A stretch of DNA of 64,000 nucleotides, from NCBI RefSeq assembly GCF_000368965.1, contig NZ_KB849778.1:424001-488000 (forward strand), read 5' to 3'. Under the pieces are notes generated by a model. The model was not told the DNA's origin. It did no database searches and worked only from the letters and a program-made list of their open reading frames with translations. Position numbers and translations under genes: made by a program. Origin of the DNA: Acinetobacter calcoaceticus DSM 30006 = CIP 81.8. Lineage in GTDB: Bacteria > Pseudomonadota > Gammaproteobacteria > Pseudomonadales > Moraxellaceae. Of this stretch, positions 8,176-17,349 are shown piece by piece (within the stretch, counting starts at the first letter, position 1; every line of letters begins with the position of its first letter).

Positions 8176-9483
8176 ATGGAACAAAACCTAAATTCTTTTA
8201 TTGAAGTTTCACCTCAATCAGATTTCACTATTCATAATTTACCGTATGGTATTTTTAGCAGAACTACCGAAAGCGAACGCCAAGTCGGTGTAGCTATTGG
8301 TGATTGGGTCATTGATCTCGCTGCTCTTGAAAAGCATGGCCTTTTAAAACTTTCAGAACAAGACACCTACTTTAATCAACCGACCCTGAATAAATTTATT
8401 GAGTCTGGCAAAGCAAACTGGTCAAAAGTGCGTAAGACACTACAGTCTCTTCTCTCGGCTGATAATTTAACGCTTCAACAAAATGAAGCGTTACGTCAGG
8501 AAGTATTGGTTAAACAAGACAGCGTTACTTTGCATTTACCTGTTCAAGTACCTGGTTACACCGATTTCTATTCTTCTAAAGAACATGCGACTAATGTGGG
8601 TTGTATGTTCCGCGACCCAAAAAATGCCTTGCTTCCAAACTGGACCGAATTACCTGTCGGTTATAACGGTCGTGCTAGCTCTGTTGTAGTCAGTGGCACT
8701 CAAGTCGTGCGTCCATCTGGACAAATTAAACTTCCAAATGAAGAACGTCCAGTTTTCTCAGCAACACGTAAACTCGATTTTGAACTTGAAACGGCATTTA
8801 TTGTGGGTAAACCAACGCAGCTCGGTCAGCCTATCGCGATTGAAAATGCTTGGGATCATATTTTTGGAATGGTATTGCTCAATGACTGGTCAGCACGCGA
8901 TATCCAGCAATGGGAATATGTTCCACTCGGTCCTTTTAACGCTAAAACTTTTGCCAGTTCGATTTCACCTTGGGTGGTGACGCTTGAAGCACTTGAACCA
9001 TTTAAAGTTGAAGGCCCGAAACAAGACCCGAAGCCAATCGGCTATTTACAAGAAAATGTCGCTAATAGTTACGACATTAATTTGAGTGTTGAAATTCAAA
9101 GCCCGAAATCGACACAAACTGACGTGATCTGTAAAACCAATTTTAAATATATGTATTGGTCTATGTCTCAACAACTCACCCACCATACCATTGCTGGTTG
9201 TAATGTTCAGGTTGGTGACTTAATGGGTTCAGGAACGATTTCAGGTTCTACACCAGATTCGTATGGCAGTTTGCTTGAGCTTACATGGAATACAACCAAA
9301 CCTCTGACACTTGCCAACGGTGAAACTCGTGGTTTCTTACAAGACGGCGATACGCTCATTATGAAAGGTCACTGTGAAAAAAATGGAATCCGTGTCGGCT
9401 TTGGTGAGGTGAAAAATACAGTTCTTCCTGCATTAACGTTCAATTTTGCAGAAACTTCGGAGCCTGACTATGAAGCTGTATAG
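8176..9483 (+). CDS. fahA: Fumarylacetoacetase
   Basis: FahA hydrolyses fumarylacetoacetate to fumarate and acetoacetate, the last step of tyrosine degradation. The 435-residue protein has the N-terminal FAH domain followed by the catalytic domain. Conserved blocks seen are DFYSSKEHATNVG, DFELETAF with metal-binding Glu residues, VLLNDWSARDIQQWE with the metal Asp, and GPFNAKTFASSISPW. I chose the ATG at 8176 because AAGGACG precedes it at a good distance; an in-frame TTG at 8140 would add 12 residues and has no ribosome binding site. The gene overlaps maiA by 14 bases, so the two are co-translated. The length is normal. Confidence 0.94.
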   Translation: MEQNLNSFIEVSPQSDFTIHNLPYGIFSRTTESERQVGVAIGDWVIDLAALEKHGLLKLSEQDTYFNQPTLNKFIESGKANWSKVRKTLQSLLSADNLTLQQNEALRQEVLVKQDSVTLHLPVQVPGYTDFYSSKEHATNVGCMFRDPKNALLPNWTELPVGYNGRASSVVVSGTQVVRPSGQIKLPNEERPVFSATRKLDFELETAFIVGKPTQLGQPIAIENAWDHIFGMVLLNDWSARDIQQWEYVPLGPFNAKTFASSISPWVVTLEALEPFKVEGPKQDPKPIGYLQENVANSYDINLSVEIQSPKSTQTDVICKTNFKYMYWSMSQQLTHHTIAGCNVQVGDLMGSGTISGSTPDSYGSLLELTWNTTKPLTLANGETRGFLQDGDTLIMKGHCEKNGIRVGFGEVKNTVLPALTFNFAETSEPDYEAV

Positions 9484-10102
9484 TTACTTTCGTAGCTCTG
9501 CAGCCTACAGAGTACGGATTGGTCTAAACATTAAAGGTTTAGCTTATGAAACTGTTCCGGTACATCTAGTAAAAAACGAACAGCAAAGCGAAGACTATTT
9601 AAAGTTAAACCCTAGTGCTCTGGTCCCGACTTTAATTGATGGCGATTTAACCTTGTCTCAATCGTTAAGTATTTTGGAATATCTGGATGAACAATATCCA
9701 GAAACCAAATTACTCCCAAGAGATGTGCAAGAACGTGCCAAAGTCCGTGCTTTTGCACAAGCTATTGCCTGTGATATGCACCCATTAAATAACCTGCGCA
9801 TTCTGAAATATTTAAAAAATGAGTTAAATGTTTCAGATGAGCAAAAAAATTATTGGTATCAGCACTGGATTCTTGAAGGTTTTCAAAATCTGGAACAGCA
9901 ACTACAAAATTCGAATGGCCAATTTTGCTTTGGACACGAAGCAACAATTGCCGATTGCTGTCTGATTCCACAGGTTTACAACGCGAAACGCTTCAAGATT
10001 GATTTATCTGCGTTTCCAAAAATTGAATCGATTTATCACCATTGTTTGTCTATCCCAGCCTTTTATAACGCGGCGCCAGAACAACAACCAGATTGGGAAT
10101 AG
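9470..10102 (+). CDS. maiA: Maleylacetoacetate isomerase (zeta-class GST)
   Basis: MaiA isomerises maleylacetoacetate to fumarylacetoacetate using glutathione, the step before FahA. The 210-residue protein opens with MKLYSYFRSSAAYRVRIGLN, which carries the zeta-class SSAAYRVR active-site signature. The thioredoxin-like domain covers about residues 1-80 and a helical domain follows, ending YNAAPEQQPDW. The ATG at 9470 lies inside the end of fahA and is preceded by GGAG; an upstream in-frame ATG at 9446 would place eight extra residues ahead of the GST fold and is less likely. The next gene follows after 17 bases. Confidence 0.93.
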   Translation: MKLYSYFRSSAAYRVRIGLNIKGLAYETVPVHLVKNEQQSEDYLKLNPSALVPTLIDGDLTLSQSLSILEYLDEQYPETKLLPRDVQERAKVRAFAQAIACDMHPLNNLRILKYLKNELNVSDEQKNYWYQHWILEGFQNLEQQLQNSNGQFCFGHEATIADCCLIPQVYNAKRFKIDLSAFPKIESIYHHCLSIPAFYNAAPEQQPDWE

Positions 10103-10119
10103 TAAAAAGGAGTTTTAAT

Positions 10120-10668
10120 ATGACATTTGCCATTAAAAAAATACATCACGTTGCATATCGTTGTAAGGATGCGAAAGAGACTGTTGAGTGGTATAAAAAA
10201 ATGCTCAACATGGACTTCATTTTAGCTTTTGCTGAAGACCATGTGCCTTCCACTAAAGCTTTTGACCCATATATGCATTTATTCTTAGATGCAGGTCAAG
10301 GCAACGTTTTGGCATTTTTTGAATTGCCAACTCAACCAGAAATGGGCCGAGACGAAAATACGCCTCAATGGGTACAGCATATTGCTTTTGAAGTCGAAGA
10401 TGTAAATGCACTGATGGCTGCGAAGCAACATTTAGAAGAAAATGGTGTGAAAGTTTTGGGTGTAACCAATCATGGTATTTTCCACTCAATTTATTTCTTT
10501 GACCCAAATGGCCACCGTTTAGAACTTACCTATAACGATGTGCGTGCTGAAGAAAAAATTGCAAAAATTACTGAAGAAATGAAAGCAGAAATGCTTGAGC
10601 AATGGAGCAAAACTAAACGCGCTCCTCACCACACACATTTCTTGCATGAAGAAGAGTTAGGAACCTAA
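10120..10668 (+). CDS. VOC (glyoxalase-like) family protein
   Basis: This 182-residue cytoplasmic protein has a vicinal oxygen chelate fold. Likely metal ligands are in KIHHVAYRCKDA near the N-terminus, the QHIAFEVED segment mid-protein, and FFDPNGHRLELTYND with its terminal Glu. Such proteins are dioxygenases, isomerases or lyases. The exact reaction is unknown, but its place as third gene of fahA-maiA suggests a role in aromatic catabolism. AAGGAG at seven bases selects the ATG at 10120 over an upstream in-frame TTG. A possible terminator follows at 10692. Confidence 0.8.
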   Translation: MTFAIKKIHHVAYRCKDAKETVEWYKKMLNMDFILAFAEDHVPSTKAFDPYMHLFLDAGQGNVLAFFELPTQPEMGRDENTPQWVQHIAFEVEDVNALMAAKQHLEENGVKVLGVTNHGIFHSIYFFDPNGHRLELTYNDVRAEEKIAKITEEMKAEMLEQWSKTKRAPHHTHFLHEEELGT

Positions 10669-10691
10669 TTTTAAAAGATCGATCTAAAAAG

Positions 10692-10742
10692 TCGGCATTG
10701 ATTAGAATTGTTAAAAACAGCTCTATATCAATGCCGATTTAT
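10692..10742 (+). terminator. Possible terminator after the fahA operon
   Basis: TCGGCATTGAT (10692-10702) pairs perfectly with ATCAATGCCGA (10727-10737), followed by TTTAT. The 24-base loop is long for a terminator, so this could also be another structured element. Confidence 0.5.
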
Positions 10743-10960
10743 ATTATTTAAAACTACTAAATTTCTAGAAAATCGCGCTATAAATGAGAGCATGGTGATT
10801 TTAGAAAATTGTTGATTATTAAACATGCCAATTTCGCTAATAGAAAAAGGTGATTTCTATTTCTCACTAGGCTCAGGCATGATGTAAAACGCAGCAATTT
10901 CAATTTATGTTTTGAACATCACTGTTTAACAACTGAAGTAACTTTATTAAGGGTATTTAA

Positions 10961-11740
10961 ATGATTGAAGAAAAAGTATCTGGGGGGGTTCAATCACTTG
11001 AAGTCGGTTTATCTGTACTAAATGCCCTTTTAGAGCACAATCAACCTATTATTCTCAAAGATCTGTCCAGTAAGCTAGAAATGCATCCTGCGAAGGTACA
11101 CCGCTATCTCGTTAGTCTTATTCGCATGGAATATGCAAAACAACTTGATGATGGCCAATACGCTTTGGGCGATCAAGCATGGCGCTTAGGTCTAAACTGT
11201 GTTCAGCATAGCGACACCCTACAACTGGTACAGCATTTAATTTACGACCTACAAAACAAAATTGGTTGCGGCATACAAATCAGTAAATGGTCGCCTAAAG
11301 GCCCTGTAGTTGTTCAATCTATTGAATCTAACCACCCTATTTCGATTGTCACCAAAGTCGGCTCGATCATGCCTTTAGTTAATTCTGCTGCGGGACGTTT
11401 ATTTGCTTCTTACCTTCCTGAGCATTTTTTTCGTCCATTAATGGAAACAGAATGGCAAAAACATCAAGAGCTTGGTCTGCACATCGCACCACAAAACTGG
11501 CAAGCGTTTACAGAGCTTAAAGAAACGATTCGCCAGCAAGAAATGTCGGCAGCGAAAGGTGACTTACTGACAGGAATTAATGCGGTGGGTTTACCTGTGT
11601 TTAACTCAAACCAGAGCATTGAATTTTGTATTGTCGCCCTAGATAGCGAAATGTTTTTGCCAGTCGACCCTCACAGTAAAACGATTGAAATCTTAAAAAA
11701 TGAAGTGAAACTCATCAATCAATATATTAAAAGTCGCTAA
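10961..11740 (+). CDS. IclR family transcriptional regulator (probable tyrosine-catabolism regulator)
   Basis: This 259-residue protein has an N-terminal winged helix (about residues 10-75, including LKDLSSKLEMHPAKVHRYLVSL) and a C-terminal IclR effector-binding domain with VNSAAGRLFASYLP. It lies between the fahA-maiA operon and hpd, which makes it the likely regulator of both, by analogy with HmgR-type IclR regulators of homogentisate degradation. A 20-base motif at 7989-8008, 13244-13263 (inverted) and 13265-13284 is the best operator candidate. Whether it represses or activates cannot be told from sequence. It ends at a strong bidirectional terminator shared with hpd. Confidence 0.85.
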   Translation: MIEEKVSGGVQSLEVGLSVLNALLEHNQPIILKDLSSKLEMHPAKVHRYLVSLIRMEYAKQLDDGQYALGDQAWRLGLNCVQHSDTLQLVQHLIYDLQNKIGCGIQISKWSPKGPVVVQSIESNHPISIVTKVGSIMPLVNSAAGRLFASYLPEHFFRPLMETEWQKHQELGLHIAPQNWQAFTELKETIRQQEMSAAKGDLLTGINAVGLPVFNSNQSIEFCIVALDSEMFLPVDPHSKTIEILKNEVKLINQYIKSR

Positions 11741-11751
11741 TCAACAGCCAT

Positions 11752-11785
11752 AAAAAAACCAAGAGATCAAACTCTTGGTTTTTTT
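11752..11785. terminator. Bidirectional terminator between iclR and hpd
   Basis: AAAAAACCAAGAG and CTCTTGGTTTTTT form a 13-bp stem around a 6-base loop, centred near 11768, between two convergent genes. Runs of A and T on the two sides allow termination both ways. Confidence 0.9.
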
Positions 11786-11806
11786 AGATCAGGAATAAAG
11801 CTTAGC

Positions 11807-12862
11807 TTATTTAGTTTCTAAAACACCACGGCGAATCTGATCACGTTCAATTGACTCAAATAATGCCTTGAAGTTACCTTCACCAAAGCCATCATCATCT
11901 TTACGTTGAATAAATTCGAAGAAGACTGGACCAATCATGTTTTCAGAGAAAATTTGCAATAACAGTTTCTTCTGACCATCTTTAGTATTGCCGTCTAGCA
12001 AAATACCACGCTGTTTTAACTCTTCAGTCGGCTCACCATGCTCAGGTAAACGCTCTGGTAGCATTTCATAATAAGTATTTGGCGGTGGTGTCATAAATTT
12101 CAGACCAAGGCCTTTTAACTTATCCCAAGTCGAAATTAAGTCATCACAAATAAACGCGATATGCTGAATCCCTTCGCCATTAAAATCAGACAGGAACTCT
12201 ACAATTTGGCCGTTTCCTTTGTCCGAATCTTCGTTTAATGGAATACGGATCATGCCGTCTGGCGCTGTTAATGCTTTAGACGTTAAGCCTGTATATTCGC
12301 CTTTAATATCAAAGTAGCGAATTTCTTGGAAGTTAAAGATTTTTTCATAGAAGTTTGCCCAATACTCCATACGGCCTTTGTAGACATTATGAGTTAAATG
12401 GTCAATTTCGTTTAAGCCTGCACCCACTGGATGTCTTTGGGCATCATCAAAGAAAACAAAATCGTTTTCATAAATATCGCGGTCAACTAAAAAGATTGGC
12501 ATGCCACCAATACCTTTAATTGCCGGAATGTTGAGCTCCATTGGCCCAACTTTTGAATACATCGGTTCAGCACCAAGCTCTACTGCTTTCTGGAAAGCTT
12601 TTGCTGCATCACGTGTTTTAAAGCCCATCGCACAAGCCGATGGACCATGTTCATTAAAGAAGAATGAAGCATAAGATTCTGGCTGATAATTCAGGATAAT
12701 ATTGATATTTCCTTGACGCCATAAGTACGCTTCTTTCGATTTATGCTTGGCTACTTTTGAAAAGCCGATTGTTTCAAAAACTGGATCTAATTCATTTTCT
12801 TTTGAAACAAACTCAATAAATGCAAAACCGCATAATTCTAATGGGTTCTCTAAAATATCCAT
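11807..12862 (-). CDS. hpd: 4-hydroxyphenylpyruvate dioxygenase
   Basis: Hpd converts 4-hydroxyphenylpyruvate to homogentisate with Fe(II) and O2, early in tyrosine catabolism. The 351-residue protein has two VOC-type halves. The iron ligands are visible in the C-terminal half: His in IDHLTHNV, His in [11 protein letters not shown], and Glu in VFFEFIQRK near the C-terminus. AGAGGG precedes the ATG. The gene is alone on the minus strand, convergent with the IclR gene. Its putative promoter (near 13244-13263) lies over 350 bases upstream, so the transcript would have a long leader. Homogentisate dioxygenase (hmgA) is not in the window. Confidence 0.95.
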   Translation of the reverse strand: MDILENPLELCGFAFIEFVSKENELDPVFETIGFSKVAKHKSKEAYLWRQGNINIILNYQPESYASFFFNEHGPSACAMGFKTRDAAKAFQKAVELGAEPMYSKVGPMELNIPAIKGIGGMPIFLVDRDIYENDFVFFDDAQRHPVGAGLNEIDHLTHNVYKGRMEYWANFYEKIFNFQEIRYFDIKGEYTGLTSKALTAPDGMIRIPLNEDSDKGNGQIVEFLSDFNGEGIQHIAFICDDLISTWDKLKGLGLKFMTPPPNTYYEMLPERLPEHGEPTEELKQRGILLDGNTKDGQKKLLLQIFSENMIGPVFFEFIQRKDDDGFGEGNFKALFESIERDQIRRGVLETK

Positions 12863-12880
12863 CTAGTTTCCCTCTGGTGA

Positions 12881-13087
12881 TTACCTGTTCCGTTTATCTC
12901 TATTGCTGATCAATTCAGCTCCTTTCTCTATAGAATACGTATTTATTGGGTAGGTCTTTGAACCGTCAAAATGCCTTAACCCAACGCATCCTATGAGAAA
13001 AAAACGAATCACTAAAACGAAGATATGATGAGCGTGAAGCTTTTGATGATTAATTCCCGTTCCATTTGGTGTTTGTTTTCCATACAC
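12881..13087 (-). CDS. Possible small ORF in the hpd leader
   Basis: A 68-codon frame starts at GTG 13087, with AAAGGA five bases upstream, and ends 18 bases before the hpd start. A second, overlapping frame from ATG 13083 would give only 23 residues. The protein looks like nothing I recognise; it has one weakly hydrophobic patch (HIFVLVIRFFLIGCVG) and a basic tail. A chance open frame in the leader is quite possible. If translated, it could couple to hpd. Confidence 0.25.
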   Translation of the reverse strand: MYGKQTPNGTGINHQKLHAHHIFVLVIRFFLIGCVGLRHFDGSKTYPINTYSIEKGAELISNRDKRNR

Positions 13088-13175
13088 ACTGTCCTTTCTT
13101 ATCTAAAAGTACGATTGAGATTTTTCACTAAACCCTTAAAAATCGTCTTTTCCTAAAAATCATTTATAGATTTAT

Positions 13176-13202
13176 GGAGACCAACATCCTTGTTGGATCT
13201 CC
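13176..13202 (-). promoter_or_regulatory. Stable hairpin in the putative hpd leader
   Basis: GGAGA, a one-base bulge, CCAACA, a 4-base loop, then TGTTGG and TCTCC form an 11-bp stem on the minus strand. No T run follows directly, so it is not a standard terminator. It lies about 40 bases downstream of the predicted hpd promoter. Confidence 0.4.
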
Positions 13203-13243
13203 AATGGCCATTTACCTTAAAACAGATGCTACTAAAAACAATT

Positions 13244-13284
13244 AAATTATGCAATACATAACTTAATTATGAATTGCATAATTT
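13244..13284. promoter_or_regulatory. Paired inverted operator and putative hpd promoter
   Basis: The minus strand of 13244-13263 reads AGTTATGTATTGCATAATTT and the plus strand of 13265-13284 reads AATTATGAATTGCATAATTT. Both match the fahA site (7989-8008) closely. On the minus strand TTGCAT lies 17 bases before TAGCAT, giving a plausible hpd promoter with the operator over its -35, the same arrangement as at fahA. Confidence 0.55.
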
Positions 13285-13390
13285 TAGTAATCTTTTAATT
13301 TGTCTGTTTTTAAAATGAATTGTCATATTCCATATTCTGTTTATGATTCTTAATCTTCAAAAATCTCACCTGCTTTGAGTTTGGAAAACT

Positions 13391-13861
13391 ATGCTTCTAG
13401 TCAGTGCATGTTTAATTGGCGAACCTGTTCGTTATGACGGTAAATCTTGCCTAAATATTTTACTTAAGCAGCTGTTACTCAATAAAAAAGCTCATGCACT
13501 TTGTCCAGAGTTATTAGGTGGTTTTACCACTCCGCGCTTACCCGCAGAAATTGTGGGAGGTACAGGACAAGATGTTCTTGATGGCAAAGCAAAGATTACA
13601 GATTCATCTGGTTTAGATGTAACAGATTTATATTTAAAAGGTGCACACCACACTTTAGAAATTGCACAGCACATAAAAGCAAGCTGTGTGGTCCTAAAAG
13701 AAAATAGCCCTTCTTGTGGTAGTCAAAAAATTTATAACGGTACTTTTCAAGGAGAGAAAATTACGGGAGTTGGGATTACCACAGCACTTTTACAGCGCCA
13801 TGGTTTTGAGGTTATTTCTGAAAACGAGATTGAAGATTGGTTAGCAGAACATCCGCTTTAA
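13391..13861 (+). CDS. DUF523/TudS-like desulfidase
   Basis: This 156-residue protein belongs to DUF523, the family that includes TudS, an iron-sulfur enzyme that removes sulfur from thiouracils. The three cysteines expected to hold the [4Fe-4S] cluster are present: C7 in SACLIG, C38 in LCPE and C109 in SPSCG. Family-typical VRYDGKS and RLPAEIVGG are also seen. It begins about 105 bases from the putative operator pair of the hpd promoter but shows no obvious metabolic link to it. It converges with the MATE gene and no terminator lies between them. Substrate specificity for this member is not known. Confidence 0.82.
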   Translation: MLLVSACLIGEPVRYDGKSCLNILLKQLLLNKKAHALCPELLGGFTTPRLPAEIVGGTGQDVLDGKAKITDSSGLDVTDLYLKGAHHTLEIAQHIKASCVVLKENSPSCGSQKIYNGTFQGEKITGVGITTALLQRHGFEVISENEIEDWLAEHPL

Positions 13862-13876
13862 TGGTTGTCTGCTTAC

Positions 13877-15220
13877 TCAAAACCCTCTTAATTGCTTTCT
13901 AAAATGAAAACAGAGGGCACTCAATACACAAGCTATTAAATAACTCAGGGCGGCCATCCACCAGAAACCATAAATTCCCATCGCAGAAATCGAGATATTC
14001 TGCCAATGCAGTCCCTTATAGGCCATCCACCAACCACCGCCTAATCCGAAAAATAACACCACGACCAAGAAAATTAGCATCGGTAAAATCGACACATCCC
14101 AACAGCGTAATAAAGAGGCCAGTAACGCCATTAAGCCATCTAGAAAATGAAACATACAGACAATCAACAACAAGGATGCAGCCAAAATCTGTACGGCCAA
14201 ATCATCTGAATAGAACGTAACAATTAAGTCCCGCTCCAACCATAAACACAGAGACAGACTGCCACTCACCGCCATAATCACCCATATACTTTGTCGGGCA
14301 ATTTTATTTGCTTCTTCCATGTTCCCGCTGCCCATAGATCGCGATACCAAAATGCTATAAGCCGAGGCAATTGATGAAGGGATAATAAACATGAATCCGC
14401 TGGTGCTTGCGACAATTTGATGGGCTGCTGACACCACGCTTCCAAAAGGCAAAATCAGAATAGCAACCGAACAAAATGCAACGACATCCATCAACGCTAA
14501 GATCGCGGTCGGTATCCCTATTTTTAAAATCATCCGCAGACTTTGTCGGCTATCTTCAGCCGACTGTTCGGAATGCTCAATAAAGATGTATCCTTTTTCC
14601 AAGAAAAACAGGTAATAAACAGCCAGCATAAACCACCTTACAATGAGAGTGGCTAACAAAGCCCCTATCGCACCGAGTGGCGGAATTGAAAATAAAGCGA
14701 CACCATAAATTAAAAGATAGGACAAAATAATTTTAAGAATGAAGAAAATGCTATCTGATAGTAAAACCTTATGCGCATTTTCAGTGACCTGAGATAAAGC
14801 TGTAAATAAACGCATGAGTAAATGCGCAGGTAAAATAAATACCAAAGCCCAAATACAGTTTTTAGTAATTGAAATGACATGTTCAGATGCACCAAACAAT
14901 TTTGGTAAATCACGGAACAAGTAAAGCAAGCCAATACTAATCAATGCCGAACATAACATCAGCCAGATGCCTTGAATAAAAATCTGACGGATACGTGGTA
15001 TGTCATGGCAACCATAAGCTTCCGAGAGCTTGAGGATCACACCTTGCAGAATCCCCATACCAATGACATAAATCACTGTATATAGAGATAAGGTCACCGA
15101 TAATGCGGCGACATGGTCATTGCTAAAATGCCCTACATAAGCAATATCAATCAATCCACTTAAAACTAGAATTAAATTGCTTGAGAGCATGGGAATAAAT
15201 AATTTAAAAATCTGATTCAT
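13877..15220 (-). CDS. MATE family efflux transporter
   Basis: This 447-residue inner-membrane protein has about 12 hydrophobic helices in two homologous halves, with the MATE N-terminal pattern LSGLIDIAYVGHFSNDHVAA and a second half beginning near AILALMDVVAFCSVAIL. Such pumps export cationic drugs or metabolites in exchange for Na+ or H+. The sequence differs from AbeM, the well-known A. baumannii MATE pump, so I assign no name. It converges with the TudS-like gene. No regulator gene adjoins it, so control and substrate cannot be inferred. Confidence 0.85.
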   Translation of the reverse strand: MNQIFKLFIPMLSSNLILVLSGLIDIAYVGHFSNDHVAALSVTLSLYTVIYVIGMGILQGVILKLSEAYGCHDIPRIRQIFIQGIWLMLCSALISIGLLYLFRDLPKLFGASEHVISITKNCIWALVFILPAHLLMRLFTALSQVTENAHKVLLSDSIFFILKIILSYLLIYGVALFSIPPLGAIGALLATLIVRWFMLAVYYLFFLEKGYIFIEHSEQSAEDSRQSLRMILKIGIPTAILALMDVVAFCSVAILILPFGSVVSAAHQIVASTSGFMFIIPSSIASAYSILVSRSMGSGNMEEANKIARQSIWVIMAVSGSLSLCLWLERDLIVTFYSDDLAVQILAASLLLIVCMFHFLDGLMALLASLLRCWDVSILPMLIFLVVVLFFGLGGGWWMAYKGLHWQNISISAMGIYGFWWMAALSYLIACVLSALCFHFRKQLRGF

Positions 15221-15342
15221 CTAGGAAATACCTTATTTTTCTTTGCGATTTATACTCATATTCACGTTATTTTTAGTGCATCAATCCAAAGCAAAAGACA
15301 TACCAGTTCTACCTTTAGCTCCCGTAAAATATGCTTTAAATG

Positions 15343-15372
15343 AAAAGGCCAAACTATTCGTTTGGCCTTCTT
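15343..15372. terminator. Terminator after the BASS symporter gene
   Basis: AAGGCCAAAC (15345-15354) pairs with GTTTGGCCTT (15360-15369) around a 5-base loop, flanked by short A and T runs. It lies 28 bases past the stop of the minus-strand symporter gene. Confidence 0.75.
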
Positions 15373-15396
15373 TTGTAATGTATGCTGTTTATACAG

Positions 15397-16335
15397 TTAT
15401 TCTTGTTTGTGTTTACTCGCCCAATAAGTCGCAAGTGCTGGGCCAGAAATATTATGCCAAAGACTAAAAATAGCACTTGGCACTGCCGTAATCGGGGAAG
15501 CCGCAAAATGTACTGCTGCGAGAGCAACACCTAAGCCCGAGTTCTGCATGCCCACCTCAACCGCAATTGCCTTACTGTCTGCATAAGGTAATTTAAAGAA
15601 CCGTGCTGCTGTAAATCCTAATAAATATCCAAGCCCATTATGTAAGATCACTACGGCTAAAATGAGTAAACCCGACTGTAGAATAGCCGCTTTGCTCCCA
15701 CCGATAATGGCTGCCACAATGGCCACAATTGCAATCACTGAAACTAAAGGCATGACTTGAATATAGGACTCGACCTGACGCTTGAGCCATGTTCTTAAAA
15801 TCAGACCAACTACAATAGGAAGCAGTACTACTTGTAAAATTGAAACGAACATAGAAGCTGCATCAATTTTTAGCCACTGACTAGCAAGCAGATAGAAAAT
15901 TGCTGGAGTTAAAATAGGCGCTAAAAGTGTTGAAACTGAAGTACAGGCCACCGATAAAGCCACATTGCCTTTAGCCATATAGGTAATGACATTCGAAGCC
16001 GTTCCACCAGGGCAACACCCCACCAAAATTATACCAACCGCGATTTCAGGAGGTAACTGAAATAATTTACATAAGACAAATGCTAAACCCGGCATGACCA
16101 CAAACTGTGCCACTACCCCAATCAACACCGCTTTAGGACTTTGTAGTACACCTTTAAAGTCGTCTACGGTCATGGTCATTCCCATACCAAGCATAATAAT
16201 GCCCAGAATCCAGGGAATATAAGCTTTCAGCCAGACAAAAAATTCAGGCTGCCATAGCGCCAATGCTGCAAAAACAATCACCCATAAGGCAAAAGTTTTT
16301 TGAATAAATTGGGTAAAGCGCAGTAATGCTGACAT
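15397..16335 (-). CDS. Bile acid:sodium symporter (BASS) family transporter
   Basis: This 312-residue membrane protein has about nine to ten hydrophobic segments and the BASS signatures [21 protein letters not shown] (Na+ site region) and [14 protein letters not shown]. Bacterial members of this YocS/PanS-like group move organic anions such as pantoate or sulfonates rather than bile acids. The gene lies 41 bases downstream of pncA on the same strand. Co-transcription is possible and a link to NAD precursor metabolism is conceivable but unproven. The length is normal. Confidence 0.85.
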   Translation of the reverse strand: MSALLRFTQFIQKTFALWVIVFAALALWQPEFFVWLKAYIPWILGIIMLGMGMTMTVDDFKGVLQSPKAVLIGVVAQFVVMPGLAFVLCKLFQLPPEIAVGIILVGCCPGGTASNVITYMAKGNVALSVACTSVSTLLAPILTPAIFYLLASQWLKIDAASMFVSILQVVLLPIVVGLILRTWLKRQVESYIQVMPLVSVIAIVAIVAAIIGGSKAAILQSGLLILAVVILHNGLGYLLGFTAARFFKLPYADSKAIAVEVGMQNSGLGVALAAVHFAASPITAVPSAIFSLWHNISGPALATYWASKHKQE

Positions 16336-16375
16336 ACTTTCGTTCCCTAAAAATTAAAATACTAGAGCAATAGAC

Positions 16376-17020
16376 TTAGCGCTCACTCAACAGATCCGTA
16401 GACTGAATACGGACAACACCTTGTTGCTGCATGGTTTGCCATGCCTGTTCTAACGAACCATTTAAATCAATACCTTTACAAGCATCTTCAACCACTAAAG
16501 TTTTAAAACCTTGTTTGATTGCATCCAAAGCAGTCCATGCCACACAAAAGTCGGTCGCAATTCCAACCACATACACCGTATCAATGCCACGCTCTTTTAA
16601 GTAACCCGTTAAACCAGTCATTGTGGACTGATCTGCTTCCATAAAAGCCGAATAACTATCAATATCGGCATGAAAGCCTTTTCGAATAATGAGTTGAGCT
16701 TTCGGAATATTTAAATCAGGATGAAAATCGGCATCTTTGGTGCCTTGTACGCAATGCTTAGGCCAAAGCACCTGCGGTCCATAGGCAAGTTCAATGGTTT
16801 CAAATGGCTGCTTGCCCGAATGATTTTGTGCAAAAGATATATGATTATCTGGGTGCCAGTCTTGCGTTAGAACAACATTTTCAAAACAATCAGCCAGTTG
16901 GTTAATCGTTGGAATAATTGTGTCGGCGTCAGCAACTGCTAAATTTCCACCCGGTGTAAAACCATTTTGTACATCAACTACGATTAAAGCCGCATTTTGT
17001 GGTTGTTTATTCATTTTCAT
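16376..17020 (-). CDS. pncA: Nicotinamidase (pyrazinamidase)
   Basis: PncA deamidates nicotinamide to nicotinate for NAD salvage in the cytoplasm. The 214-residue isochorismatase-fold protein has the catalytic triad: Asp16 in LIVVDVQNGF, Lys in LWPKHCVQGT, and Cys in GIATDFCVAWTALDA. The metal-binding motif TQDWHPDNHISF is also present. Two possible ATGs lie at 17020 and 17014; both leave the domain intact. The downstream BASS gene may be in the same unit. The length is typical for the family. Confidence 0.93.
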   Translation of the reverse strand: MKMNKQPQNAALIVVDVQNGFTPGGNLAVADADTIIPTINQLADCFENVVLTQDWHPDNHISFAQNHSGKQPFETIELAYGPQVLWPKHCVQGTKDADFHPDLNIPKAQLIIRKGFHADIDSYSAFMEADQSTMTGLTGYLKERGIDTVYVVGIATDFCVAWTALDAIKQGFKTLVVEDACKGIDLNGSLEQAWQTMQQQGVVRIQSTDLLSER

Positions 17021-17349
17021 GTCATCTTCAATCCCAACAGGGAAAATTGCATTCTATCTTGCCATAAAAAAAGCCAATATTAAGTAAGGCTCAGTTGAAT
17101 CAAGCTGTATTGTTATATTTACGAACCCTTCTCACCCCTGCAATACGAATACATCCTATCTTTTCCTCAAGTTTACATAGCGATTATCCGTTAGGCGTAT
17201 TGTTCTTATGCGTCTGATCAGTCATAATTTGCATAATTGTCATTCAACAATCTGTTATTGTTAGAACTGGACAATCAAAATACTGCAACCATCCCACATT
17301 TTGTTTTTCTTACCTCAGATTCGGATGGATAAATAGGATATTTTTAAAA
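17021..17349. other. Intergenic region between pncA and dapA
   Basis: This 329-base region separates divergent genes and should hold both promoters. AAGCC/GGCTC near 17070-17090 could form only a weak hairpin. I see no open frame with a ribosome binding site, no riboswitch fold I recognise and no repeat. Confidence 0.5.

Noticed and set aside
15243..15467. 74-residue plus-strand frame with a signal-like start
   Set aside because: It runs through the terminator hairpin at 15343-15372 and into the 3' end of the symporter gene on the other strand.
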